Origin: Chitinophaga niabensis
GTDB taxonomy: Bacteria > Bacteroidota > Bacteroidia > Chitinophagales > Chitinophagaceae
Direction: 5' to 3'
DNA: 64,000 bases
NCBI RefSeq assembly: GCF_900129465.1
Contig: NZ_FSRA01000002.1
Location: 744,001-808,000, forward strand
Shown piece by piece: positions 35,049 through 42,896 of the stretch. The notes beneath the pieces are model-generated. The model had not been told where the DNA came from and did not search any database. It saw only the letters and a list, made by a program, of their open reading frames with translations. The translations under genes were made by a program, and so were the position numbers. Each line of letters begins with the position of its first letter. Position 1 is the first letter of the stretch.

Positions 35049-36647
35049 ATGCATCAAACAGATTTCCTGGTAGTAGGTTCCGGGATTGCAGGGCTCACTT
35101 ATGCATTGAAAGTGGCAGAGCAATGTCCGGATAAAAAGGTAACCATCATTACCAAAACCCGAGAGGACGAGACGAATACCAAGTACGCTCAGGGCGGCGT
35201 TGCCGTAGTGAACGACCTGGAGAACGACAGCTTTGAAAAACACATCGAAGATACCCTCATTGCCGGCGATGGGCTCTGTAATGAAAAGATCGTGGAGATA
35301 GTGGTGAAAGAAGGGCCGGACCGTGTGAATGAACTGATAGCCTGGGGCGCCAATTTTGATAAAGCGCCGGACGGAGATTATGCATTAGGCAAGGAAGGCG
35401 GCCACTCTGAATTCCGGGTGATCCATCATAAGGATGTTACCGGTAAGGAAATTGAAAGGGCACTCCTGGAAGCCATCCGCCGTAAAAGCAATATAGAACT
35501 CATTACGCATTGCTTTGTGGTGGAATTGATCACGCAGCACCATCTCGGATACCTCGTTACAAAATCTACACTTGATATTGAGTGTTACGGCATCTATGTG
35601 CTAAACCTCAAAACCAATAAAATAGAAAAGATCCTTTCCCGCGTTACGCTCCTGGCCACAGGTGGTAACGGACAGGTATACCGTACCACTACCAACCCTG
35701 TTATTGCTACAGGAGACGGCGTGGCCATGGTATATCGTGCAAAGGGCCGGATAGAGAACATGGAATTCATCCAGTTCCATCCCACCGCATTGTATCAACC
35801 TAATGAAAGTCCTTCTTTCCTGATCACAGAAGCCGTTCGCGGCGATGGCGGAATTTTGCGTAATAAGAACGGGGAAGACTTTATGCATAAATATGACCCG
35901 CGTCTTTCCCTGGCTCCCCGGGATATAGTAGCCAGGGCAATTGACAGTGAAATGAAGATCACGGGTACGGAACATGTGTACCTTGATTGCCGTCATATGG
36001 ACATGGAAAAGTTCATTCACCACTTCCCAAACATTTACGAAAAGTGTAAGTCGCTGGGAATTGATGTGGCAAAGGATATGATCCCTGTTGCCCCGGCAGC
36101 GCATTACAGCTGCGGAGGGATTAAAACAGACGACATGGGCCGCACTTCCATCCGCCACCTGTATGCCTGCGGAGAATGCGCCAGCACGGGTTTACATGGC
36201 GCTAACCGGCTTGCCTCCAATTCTCTGCTGGAAGCCATGGTGTTTGCGCACCGTTGTTACCTGGATGCCGTAAGAGTGATCGAAAGCACTTCTTTCCAGG
36301 AAAGTATACCGGACTGGAATACGCTGGGCACCACAGCGCCAAAGGAAATGATCCTGATCACACAAAGTCTCAAGGAACTGAAACAGATCATGAGTGACTA
36401 TGTAGGGATCGTTCGTACCAATGTGCGGATAGAACGTGCCATGCGCAGGCTGGACATCCTTCACCTGGAAACGGAATCCCTTTACCGCGAAACAGCGGTT
36501 TCTCCTCAGCTCTGTGAATTGCGGAACCTTATCACAGCAGGTTACCTGATCGTGAAAGGAGCCGCCTTCCGTAAAGAAAGCAGGGGTTTACATTACAATA
36601 CTGATTATCCGTATAAGAGCGAATTGGTGCAGAACATTATTTTGTAG
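35049..36647 (+). CDS. nadB: L-aspartate oxidase
   Basis: FAD enzyme oxidising L-aspartate to iminoaspartate, first step of NAD synthesis. The N-terminal FAD motif is DFLVVGSGIAGLTYALKVAE. Further NadB/SDH-family motifs are TKYAQGGVAVV, GGHSEFRVIHHKDVTG, LLATGGNGQVYRTTTNP, IQFHPTALY, SCGGIKTDDMGRTS and GLHGANRLASNSLLEA. About 532 residues, normal. The start at 35049 (MHQTDF) is compatible with the -7 element; 35043 is also possible. nadA and nadC are not in the window. The acyltransferase gene begins 4 nt after the stop, so the two are probably co-transcribed. Confidence 0.95.
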   Translation: MHQTDFLVVGSGIAGLTYALKVAEQCPDKKVTIITKTREDETNTKYAQGGVAVVNDLENDSFEKHIEDTLIAGDGLCNEKIVEIVVKEGPDRVNELIAWGANFDKAPDGDYALGKEGGHSEFRVIHHKDVTGKEIERALLEAIRRKSNIELITHCFVVELITQHHLGYLVTKSTLDIECYGIYVLNLKTNKIEKILSRVTLLATGGNGQVYRTTTNPVIATGDGVAMVYRAKGRIENMEFIQFHPTALYQPNESPSFLITEAVRGDGGILRNKNGEDFMHKYDPRLSLAPRDIVARAIDSEMKITGTEHVYLDCRHMDMEKFIHHFPNIYEKCKSLGIDVAKDMIPVAPAAHYSCGGIKTDDMGRTSIRHLYACGECASTGLHGANRLASNSLLEAMVFAHRCYLDAVRVIESTSFQESIPDWNTLGTTAPKEMILITQSLKELKQIMSDYVGIVRTNVRIERAMRRLDILHLETESLYRETAVSPQLCELRNLITAGYLIVKGAAFRKESRGLHYNTDYPYKSELVQNIIL

Positions 36648-36651
36648 GGTC

Positions 36652-37536
36652 ATGTATTATCTATTATTAGCTTTTTGTTATGGCATTTCTATTCTTCCGC
36701 TGTGGTTGTTGTACATCATCAGCGATGGATTGTGTTTTCTCGTGTATAACGTGATCGGCTATCGGAAGAAGGTGGTGTTTGAGAACCTAAAGCAGGCTTT
36801 CCCTGGTAAAACAGATGCAGAGATCCGCCGGATCGCTAAACAATATTACCGCAATCTTACGGATATGATGGTGGAAACCATCAAACTGCTCACCATGAGC
36901 AAAAGCTCTTTGCAGAAACGTTTCGACTGTGATCTTACTGTATTGCAGCAATTATACGATCAGGGTAAAAGCTGCCAGTTGCATCTTGGCCATAACTTCA
37001 ATTGGGAATGGGCGAACCTCTTTTGCATGCAGGGAGTGCGGTTTCCTTTCCTGGTAGTGTTCATGCCAATAACCAATAAAGGGGTTAACCGCATGTTTAC
37101 GCACTTCAGGGAAAAGTTCGGAACAGTGCTGGTGCCGGCCAATGATATGAAAACAGGCATGGCGCCGTGGATCGGGAAACAATACCTGCTTGCCTTGGTA
37201 GCTGATCAGAATCCCGGCAACCCACGCCGCTGCTACTGGTATCCTTTCCTCAATAAAATGACGCCCTTTTACAAAGGTCCTGAAATGAGCGCGAGGAGAT
37301 ATAATATCCCGGTGGTTTTTGCAGATATCCGTAAGGTGAAAAGGGGTTATTATAAAGCACAACTAAAACTGGCTTTCGAGAACCCGATAGAAGAGCCGGA
37401 AGGAAAGATCACAGAGGCTTTTGTGCAATATTTAGAAAAGAATATTCACGAGCAGCCGGAAGTATGGGTTTGGAGCCACCGGCGCTGGAAACATGCTTAC
37501 AGGCCGGAGTATGAAAATGCAGCTGAGGGAGAATAG
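36652..37536 (+). CDS. Lysophospholipid / lipid A acyltransferase (LpxL/HtrB family)
   Basis: 294 residues with an N-terminal membrane anchor (YLLLAFCYGISILPLWLLYI). The domain is that of late lipid A acyltransferases: VVFENLKQAFPGKTDAEIRRIA, LHLGHNFNWEWAN (with the catalytic HxxxxxE-like pattern), VFMPITNKGVNRMF, VADQNPGNPRRCYWYPFL and a C-terminal EVWVWSHRRWK. It acts at the inner face of the inner membrane. Whether it is the secondary acyltransferase of lipid A or acts on another lipid is not decided. It is followed by a repeat-rich spacer. Confidence 0.88.
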   Translation: MYYLLLAFCYGISILPLWLLYIISDGLCFLVYNVIGYRKKVVFENLKQAFPGKTDAEIRRIAKQYYRNLTDMMVETIKLLTMSKSSLQKRFDCDLTVLQQLYDQGKSCQLHLGHNFNWEWANLFCMQGVRFPFLVVFMPITNKGVNRMFTHFREKFGTVLVPANDMKTGMAPWIGKQYLLALVADQNPGNPRRCYWYPFLNKMTPFYKGPEMSARRYNIPVVFADIRKVKRGYYKAQLKLAFENPIEEPEGKITEAFVQYLEKNIHEQPEVWVWSHRRWKHAYRPEYENAAEGE

Positions 37537-37718
37537 GGGGATTTCTTTTTGAAAGAGGCCCTTAGGGGTATAAAGGAATCTTCTTTTTGAAGAAGGTCAA
37601 CCACGCGGCACAAAGAATTCTTTTTTGAAGCTGACCACACTCAGCAAAGGCAAATGGGGATTTCTTTTTTTGAAAGAGGCAAAAGAGGAACAAGGATTTT
37701 CTTTTTTGGACGGAGGCC
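37537..37718. repeat. Degenerate tandem repeat, five units of about 36-44 bases
   Basis: Five similar blocks begin near 37536, 37573, 37611, 37652 and 37691. Each contains a core like GGATTTCTTTTTTGAAAGAGGC, in which TTC and GAA flank a T-run. Units vary in length and sequence; the first and fourth are nearly identical in the core. The strand is purine/pyrimidine biased. It lies between the acyltransferase stop and a terminator and is not coding in a convincing way on either strand. Confidence 0.6.
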
Positions 37719-37730
37719 GCATTCCAAAAT

Positions 37731-37764
37731 AAAAAAAGGGCACTCTTCACAGAGCGCCCTTTTT
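37731..37764. terminator. Bidirectional Rho-independent terminator
   Basis: The stem 37733-37746 pairs with 37751-37764 (loop TCAC, one mismatch that becomes G-T on the minus strand), with T-runs on both sides. It separates the convergent acyltransferase (+) and LysM-protein (-) genes. Confidence 0.8.
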
Positions 37765-37769
37765 ATTGC

Positions 37770-38144
37770 TTATGCGGAAGGTATCTTCAGTTTCCAACCC
37801 GGTTGTATAATATCCGGATTTTTGATCTGATCTTTATTGGCTTCATAGATCTTCTGCCAGGTAAGCCCCGGATAATTCTTAGCGATCTTGCTAAGACTAT
37901 CTCCTGACTTCACTTCATATTCCTGTTCCGCACCTTCTGCTACAGAAATGTTCAGCACCATGTCGCCGGACCTCATTTCAGGGTCCAGTTTTTCATAAGT
38001 GCTCCAGATCTGATCTTTTACCGCAGAGGAGGGAGCAGTACCTGTTACGTACAGCACATTGTTTTGCTCTACCACCTGCAAACCGCTAACGCCGGCGCTG
38101 GTAGCCTGTTGAATGAGTGTTGCATATTTATCTTGTAGTGCCAT
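37770..38144 (-). CDS. BON-like plus LysM domain protein (Kbp/YgaU-like)
   Basis: 124 residues without a signal peptide. The N-terminal half (about 5-72) looks like a BON-type fold (VSGLQVVEQNNVLYVTGTAP). The C-terminal LysM domain (about 74-122) is YEVKSGDSLSKIAKNYPG...IIQPGWKLKIP. E. coli Kbp (YgaU) has this layout and binds potassium in the cytoplasm, but the present protein may differ. It is preceded 42 nt upstream by a two-BON lipoprotein gene on the same strand, which suggests an envelope-stress or osmotic role (inference). Confidence 0.85.
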   Translation of the reverse strand: MALQDKYATLIQQATSAGVSGLQVVEQNNVLYVTGTAPSSAVKDQIWSTYEKLDPEMRSGDMVLNISVAEGAEQEYEVKSGDSLSKIAKNYPGLTWQKIYEANKDQIKNPDIIQPGWKLKIPSA

Positions 38145-38186
38145 GATATTACTTTTTTAAGGTTAATGGTGGAATGAAAAGCCGGC

Positions 38187-38678
38187 TTATTTCAGTGTCA
38201 GTTTATTGAGCACTTTTTTAGGCTTGGCTTCATTAGCAGCCTGCATTACTTTTTTCAGATCAGCTTTGGCAATGGTGCCGGTTAAGGTTACTTCTCCGTT
38301 GGCAACGGTGGCTGTTACACCTGTAATACCATGCGCGTTCAATGCAGAGTCAACACTGGTCCTTACAATGTCGTCCGGATTGATCACAACAGGTGGTGGC
38401 GGCGGAGGAGGAGGTGTTACCATGATATTGTTGGTAACCGATTTAATCCCCTTAATGCCTTTAGCAGCATCTTCGGCAGTGGTTTTTGCAGCATCGTCAA
38501 CAACTTCTCCACTCAACGTGGCGACCCCTCCCTTCACTTCTGCAATTACGCCCGGCGCAGCTGTAGATAACTTGTCATTCACTTCTTTCTGAAGCTTCGC
38601 ATCGCTTGGAGCACAAGCGTACAAGAGAATTCCCATCATTGCAAGACAGGCGAGTAAAAAGGATTTGCGCTGTTTCAT
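38187..38678 (-). CDS. Lipoprotein with two BON domains
   Basis: 163 residues with lipoprotein signal MKQRKSFLLACLAMMGILLYAC (lipobox LYAC, Cys22). Two BON domains follow (about 28-88 and 103-160): GVIAEVKGGVATLSGEV and GVTATVANGEVTLTGTI. They are joined by a proline run (eight prolines) with VVINPDD. BON domains bind phospholipid or keep envelope integrity, as in OsmY and DolP. The rigid Pro linker between two domains is a clear feature. Probably in an operon with the LysM protein downstream. Confidence 0.9.
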   Translation of the reverse strand: MKQRKSFLLACLAMMGILLYACAPSDAKLQKEVNDKLSTAAPGVIAEVKGGVATLSGEVVDDAAKTTAEDAAKGIKGIKSVTNNIMVTPPPPPPPPVVINPDDIVRTSVDSALNAHGITGVTATVANGEVTLTGTIAKADLKKVMQAANEAKPKKVLNKLTLK

Positions 38679-38865
38679 AAGATTAAAATTTTATAGGAAT
38701 TTAACGAATCCCTGCTGAAACGACAACTATTTATTTGTTTAAATAATTGTTATGCAATGAGATATGCAATAATATATTTTCACTATAAGTACTTTTATTT
38801 GTATGTGTTTTATACCTAAACCGTATATGCAGTTATAAGATGCACTTACAAGGTTGTTACAGGCA

Positions 38866-38903
38866 CAAAAAAATTCCGCACTGGAAAAACCGGTGCGGAA
38901 TCA
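38866..38903 (-). terminator. Rho-independent terminator of the MBL-rhodanese gene
   Basis: ATTCCGCAC (38873-38881) pairs with GTGCGGAAT (38893-38901), loop of 11. On the minus strand the stem runs into seven T. It lies about 20 nt after the stop at 38923. Confidence 0.8.
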
Positions 38904-38922
38904 TGCTTATTCGTTAATAAAA

Positions 38923-40326
38923 TTAGTTCAGTACATTTTTCTCCTGCACTATTTCAATGCCTTCCTGGTCTTTCAGTTTGGCAAATCCACCATTTACATT
39001 ACGCAGGTTATGGATGCCTTCCCTCTTCATGATAGAGCAGGCGATCACACTACGGTAACCACCGGCGCAATGTACATAGAGGTTATGATTATCCTCAATG
39101 TCCGCCAGGTTGCCGGGATCAGTTAATTCGCTCAGCGTCATATTCAATGCGCCCTGTACATGGCCATCTGCATATTCTGTAGGTTTACGCACATCCACTA
39201 CCAGCAGGTTTGGATCATGCGGCATGTCCATGGCCAGTTCATCGGCATCTACAGAGATGATCAGGTCAAAAGGTTCGCCGGCTGCTTTCCAGGCTTCGTA
39301 ACCACCTTCCAGGTAACCTTCTACTTTATCAAATCCAACACGTGCAAGCCGTACAATAGTTTCTTCTTCCTGCCCTGGCTCAGTTACGAGGATCATGGAC
39401 TGCCTGAAGGGTAAGAGGCTGCCTGCCCATTCTGCAAAACGGCCTTCCAGCCCTATGCTGATGGAACCGGGCACAAACCCTTCCGTAAACACATTGGCAT
39501 GACGGGTATCGAGGATCACCGCATCTGCCTGGATCTTTTCTTTAAACGCTGCTACGGATAAAGGTTTCAGACTTCTTTCCATCAACACCTGCATGGCATC
39601 ATATCCCTCTTTATTGATCTTTGCATTGATGGGGAAATATTGCGGCGGCGTACTCAATCCTTCGGTTACCTGTGCAATGAAATCGTCTTTATCTGTTGCC
39701 AGCAAAGCATAGTTGGAACTCTTTTCCTCACCGATGGTACTATAGGTGTTCGGCCCTAAGTTTTTGCCGCAGGAACTTCCCGGACCGTGAGCAGGATATA
39801 CGATCACGTTATCAGGAATGGGCTTTATCTTGTTGTTCAGGGATTCGTATAAATGCCCTGCCAGTTCTTCTTTACTGAGAGAACCGCTGAAAAGATCAGG
39901 ACGGCCAACATCACCCACAAACAAAGTATCCCCTGTGAAGATGGCGTGTGGTTCGTTCTTTTCATCAAAGAGCAGGTAACAGGTGCTCTCCATGGTATGA
40001 CCGGGTGTATGTAAGGCACGGACCTTCAATTTTCCGATCGGAAAATCTTCTCCATCTGCTGCAATATGAACCGGGAAATTAGTAGTGGTATTAGGGCCAT
40101 AAACGATGGGCGCTTTTGTGGCGGCGGCAAGGTCCAGGTGGCCGGAAACAAAGTCCGCATGAAAATGGGTCTCAAAAATGTATTTAATGGTAGCATTCCG
40201 TTCGCGGGCAAGTTCCAGGTAAGGTTCAATGTCCCGTAACGGATCAATCACTGCAGCCACTCCTTCAGACTCTATAAAATAAGCGGCTTCCGATAAGCAC
40301 CCCGTGTATAACTGCTTAATGAACAT
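38923..40326 (-). CDS. MBL-fold hydrolase fused to two rhodanese domains (persulfide dioxygenase-like)
   Basis: 467 residues. The N-terminal metallo-beta-lactamase domain (about 1-250) has THFHADFVSGH (His54, His56, Asp58, His63), HTPGHTMES and FTGDTLFVGDVGRPDLF, as in ETHE1-type persulfide dioxygenases. Two rhodanese domains follow. The first (about 270-355) has MILVTEPGQ where the catalytic Cys loop should be, so it is probably inactive. The second (about 370-460) has HCAGGYRS with a catalytic Cys. Likely role: oxidation of glutathione- or other persulfides and sulfur transfer. It has its own promoter and terminator; an ArsR-type regulator gene lies just upstream. Confidence 0.88.
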   Translation of the reverse strand: MFIKQLYTGCLSEAAYFIESEGVAAVIDPLRDIEPYLELARERNATIKYIFETHFHADFVSGHLDLAAATKAPIVYGPNTTTNFPVHIAADGEDFPIGKLKVRALHTPGHTMESTCYLLFDEKNEPHAIFTGDTLFVGDVGRPDLFSGSLSKEELAGHLYESLNNKIKPIPDNVIVYPAHGPGSSCGKNLGPNTYSTIGEEKSSNYALLATDKDDFIAQVTEGLSTPPQYFPINAKINKEGYDAMQVLMERSLKPLSVAAFKEKIQADAVILDTRHANVFTEGFVPGSISIGLEGRFAEWAGSLLPFRQSMILVTEPGQEEETIVRLARVGFDKVEGYLEGGYEAWKAAGEPFDLIISVDADELAMDMPHDPNLLVVDVRKPTEYADGHVQGALNMTLSELTDPGNLADIEDNHNLYVHCAGGYRSVIACSIMKREGIHNLRNVNGGFAKLKDQEGIEIVQEKNVLN

Positions 40327-40346
40327 ATGGTCGTCTTTGATTTTAG

Positions 40347-40354
40347 CAAAAATA
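40347..40354 (-). promoter_or_regulatory. Putative promoter -7 element of the MBL-rhodanese gene
   Basis: The minus strand reads TATTTTTG (TAnnTTTG), ending about 20 nt before the ATG at 40326. Nine bases upstream of it is TTGTGA, in the same arrangement as at the arsR promoter. Confidence 0.4.
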
Positions 40355-40423
40355 CGAAGAAGTTCACAAGTGGAGCGTGACGGATGTCAATCAGAAGTAA
40401 AACCATGATCATTGAAAGGATCC

Positions 40424-40460
40424 ATAAAAAAAGACCATCTTCCGTAGAAGACAGTCTTTC
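40424..40460 (-). terminator. Rho-independent terminator of the arsR-type gene
   Basis: AAAGAC and TCTTC (40430-40442) pair with GAAGA and GTCTTT (40447-40459) around loop CGTA, with a symmetrical CA bulge. On the minus strand it is followed by six or seven T. Confidence 0.75.
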
Positions 40461-40516
40461 AGTATGGATTGGGCCGCATCCTGCGGCAGACATTGAAAAA
40501 GATTGTGTTGATGAGA

Positions 40517-40876
40517 CTATCCCACCAGCTCTTCGACAAACTTAGCAACTTCAGCAATACGCTGCTTGTTGATAGTATAGTGAATAAACTTACCGTCTCT
40601 CTCGGTAATCACGATACCTGCACGCCTTAAAATAGCGAGGTGCTGGGATGCTACCGACTGCTCTAATCTCAACTTCACATAGATCTCCGTTACGGTCATG
40701 CGCTTATGGTCTTCCAACAGCTTGATCATCTGCTGGCGCAGCTTGTGGTTGATGGCTCTCAACACCATAGCGGCCTTCTTAACGGCAATGTAATCCAATT
40801 TGATCTGATCTTTTTCATTGTTACCTCTCGAAATAATTAGGGTATTTGATGAGGTAGTTAATAATTGTTTTTCCAT
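40517..40876 (-). CDS. ArsR-family winged-helix transcriptional regulator
   Basis: 119 residues. The winged-helix core (about 35-112) has LRQQMIKLLEDHKRMTVTEI, recognition helix SVASQHLAILRRAGIV and wing ITERDGKFIHYTIN. There is no cysteine anywhere in the protein, so it is not a classical thiol or metal(cysteine) sensor such as BigR/SqrR or ArsR. It lies upstream of the MBL-rhodanese gene on the same strand but has its own terminator. Its promoter region carries a dyad, so autoregulation is plausible. Confidence 0.9.
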   Translation of the reverse strand: MEKQLLTTSSNTLIISRGNNEKDQIKLDYIAVKKAAMVLRAINHKLRQQMIKLLEDHKRMTVTEIYVKLRLEQSVASQHLAILRRAGIVITERDGKFIHYTINKQRIAEVAKFVEELVG

Positions 40877-40953
40877 CGCAAAATAGTTTTAAAAAATAAT
40901 GAAATGACAGGGATCAACGGACAGTAAAACGCGACTATTAGACAATGATCGCG

Positions 40954-40981
40954 GATATTGATTATACAAAATTATAATATC
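40954..40981. promoter_or_regulatory. Promoter -7 element and overlapping dyad upstream of the ArsR-type gene
   Basis: The minus strand has TAATTTTG (TAnnTTTG, 40967-40974) inside a dyad: ATTATA (40961-40966) with TATAAT (40973-40978), flanked by GATATT (40954-40959) and AATATC (40976-40981). An operator overlapping its own promoter is typical for ArsR regulators. TTGTGA lies nine bases upstream of the -7 element. Confidence 0.45.
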
Positions 40982-41180
40982 TGTCACAATAAAAAAAATT
41001 TCTATACCTTCTTTTTTAATATATAATTCCGAATATGCCTCATTTTATCACAATTTGACAATTCTCTGACATTTCCGGGCATGATTTACTGTCCAAATCG
41101 CCTCTCTCAGATTATAACGCTTTTAAATGCGTAATATGATGCGGCGAAATGCTAAAAATCTGCTAAAAAATTAAGGAATG
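40982..41180. other. AT-rich intergenic region between tsaB and the ArsR-type gene
   Basis: Together with the arsR leader (40877-40953) this forms a gap of about 300 bases between two minus-strand genes. Outside the promoter/dyad I see no ORF or strong hairpin; no clear terminator for tsaB is visible. Confidence 0.45.
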
Positions 41181-41858
41181 TTACTTTTTTCCGGGGTGGT
41201 AAAAGGCTTTTAAGTAGTTGGGCGTGAAGTAGGCGACATCCTCGAAATGCTTGCTGGCAAAGGATTTTTCAGCCAGTGGGACCATGTGTGCGGCGGAAAT
41301 GTGATAGGCCGGAAATGACGCATTAGGCCGGACTCCTAATAATACCTGCCATTTTGGGGCTCCGTCACCAAAAAAAATGGTGTTTTTTGCAATCATATAA
41401 GGATCAAATGATTGTGTTTCCAGGATCATTGCCTGGGGTTCCAAAACAGGTTCAAGATCTTTATTATATACCGCGGTAAACACTTCCATTCTGCGGGCAT
41501 CTATCATGGGCACTAAAAAAACATCTGCTCCTTCATAAGCAGCTTTCATGCCGTTGGCCATCATCTGTAATGTGGAAACTGCGATCAATGGTTTATTCCA
41601 GGTATAACACAATCCTTTTGCTGTGGCAGCTCCCACACGAAGTCCTGTGTAAGAGCCGGGCCCTGCACTTACTGCAATTGCATCCAGTTCTTCTGCACTG
41701 CGGTGATGCCGCTCCAGTAAGGTTTTCACGAAGATGCCCACAGTTGCGGCATGATCGCGCTGTTCAATGTTTTCCATTGTTTCCAATGCTACACCATTCT
41801 CTGAAAGAGAAACGGAACCAATAGCAGTAGCTGTATCTATATGAAGGATCAGTGCCAA
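41181..41858 (-). CDS. tsaB: tRNA threonylcarbamoyladenosine biosynthesis protein TsaB
   Basis: TsaB helps TsaD and TsaE make t6A at position 37 of ANN-decoding tRNAs. The product has the ASKHA fold: ILHIDTATAIGSVSLSENG, DAIAVSAGPGSYTGLRVGAATAKGL and ALGNP-like PLIAVSTLQMMA, with VPMIDARRMEVFTAVYN. I choose a TTG start at 41858 (LALILHIDT). It is the first start-type codon after the upstream stop at 41869 and places the fold at the normal N-terminus. The ATG at 41996 would add 46 residues that overlap the preceding gene and look unrelated. 225 residues result, usual for TsaB. Confidence 0.88.
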   Translation of the reverse strand: MALILHIDTATAIGSVSLSENGVALETMENIEQRDHAATVGIFVKTLLERHHRSAEELDAIAVSAGPGSYTGLRVGAATAKGLCYTWNKPLIAVSTLQMMANGMKAAYEGADVFLVPMIDARRMEVFTAVYNKDLEPVLEPQAMILETQSFDPYMIAKNTIFFGDGAPKWQVLLGVRPNASFPAYHISAAHMVPLAEKSFASKHFEDVAYFTPNYLKAFYHPGKK

Positions 41859-41868
41859 AATCGCTGTT

Positions 41869-42504
41869 TTATTTTTGTGCTTCGTATTCCTGCTGCAATA
41901 AGGAGCATACTTTATACCGTTCATTACCGGTACCCAGGTATACTGCCTGTAATACTTCGTATACGTGGCGGATGCCAATTTTTCTACTCCATTCAAAAGG
42001 GCCCATGGGATAATTGGTGCCCAGCTTCATGGAAATGTCTATGTCTTCCCGCGATGCAGTGCCTTCTTCTGCGGTGAAGTAGGCTTCGTTGATGATCATG
42101 CAGATCACCCGCGGAGTGACCATACCGATAGTGGGCGTTATACTTTCGTATATCCAGCCCAGTTGTTGCATCAATGCTTCCGGGTTTGCTGCAATTTCCA
42201 GTGTTGGCATGCTGATAAAACCGGGTAGCAGATTGCAGCCATAAATATGATCGATGGAACTTCCTGCTGTATACTGCTGCAATTCCGCAGCGGTTATTTT
42301 CACCAGGCATGCCAGCACAGGAACCTGGGGATATGCTGCATAGACGGCTGCTCTTTCCGGATGTTCATCGAGGGACAGATCGATCACAAGGTCCACAGAC
42401 AGATCTGTGGGTTCAGGTGCAGTAAACACCTGGTGCCCTTCAAAATCTTTACTGTTCCGCAACTCTTCCCAACGTAACAGATCTCCTGTAATAAGTATCT
42501 GCAT
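41869..42504 (-). CDS. 3-hydroxyacyl-CoA dehydrogenase-like protein with degenerate N-terminal domain
   Basis: 211 residues. The C-terminal half (about 125-205) matches the 3HCDH C-terminal domain: GMVTPRVICMIINEAYFTAEEG and IDISMKLGTNYPMGPFEWSRKIG. The N-terminal half begins MQILITGDLLRWEELRN and lacks the GxGxxG NAD-binding loop, so a normal dehydrogenase activity is doubtful. It lies 5 nt after ridA and 10 nt before tsaB, so the three genes look like an operon. Function cannot be assigned beyond the fold. Confidence 0.75.
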   Translation of the reverse strand: MQILITGDLLRWEELRNSKDFEGHQVFTAPEPTDLSVDLVIDLSLDEHPERAAVYAAYPQVPVLACLVKITAAELQQYTAGSSIDHIYGCNLLPGFISMPTLEIAANPEALMQQLGWIYESITPTIGMVTPRVICMIINEAYFTAEEGTASREDIDISMKLGTNYPMGPFEWSRKIGIRHVYEVLQAVYLGTGNERYKVCSLLQQEYEAQK

Positions 42505-42509
42505 CGGCG

Positions 42510-42890
42510 CTACTTAATAGCGATCATGGAAATCTCTACATTCACTCCTTTAGGCAGGCCTGCTACCTGAACGGTTTCGCGCGCAGGGAAGTAACCGGAG
42601 AAGTATTTTCCGTACACTTCATTGATCTGCGAAAAATCATTCATGTCCATAATGAAGATGGTGGTTTTCACTACATCTGAAAAATCCATTCCGGCTTCGG
42701 TAAGGATAGCACGAAGGTTCTGCATTACCCGGTGCGTTTCGGAAGTGATGTTGTCCTTTTCGATCTGGCCGGTTTCAGGATTCAGGGCTATCTGGCCGGA
42801 AATGAATAAGGTGCTCCCTGCTTTGATAGCCTGGTTATAAGGACCTATGGGCGCCGGGGCGCCACTTGTATTAATAACCTGTTTTTCCAT
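42510..42890 (-). CDS. ridA: RidA family enamine/imine deaminase
   Basis: RidA hydrolyses reactive enamine/imine intermediates such as 2-aminoacrylate produced by PLP enzymes. The 126-residue protein matches the family throughout: GAPAPIGPYNQAIKAG, LFISGQIALNPETG, VVKTTIFIMDMNDFSQIN, and FPARETVQVAGLPKGVNVEI with the key arginine in ARETV. First gene of the ridA, HADH-like, tsaB set. Confidence 0.93.
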   Translation of the reverse strand: MEKQVINTSGAPAPIGPYNQAIKAGSTLFISGQIALNPETGQIEKDNITSETHRVMQNLRAILTEAGMDFSDVVKTTIFIMDMNDFSQINEVYGKYFSGYFPARETVQVAGLPKGVNVEISMIAIK

Positions 42891-42896
42891 AGGTTA

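Noticed and set aside
37537..37718. CRISPR-like periodicity
   Set aside because: Repeats are degenerate, units differ in length, spacers are short and similar, and no cas gene is present.
37562..37750. 62-codon minus-strand frame across the tandem repeat
   Set aside because: The translation merely reflects the repeated T-run cores (recurring KKK and QK segments) and crosses a terminator.
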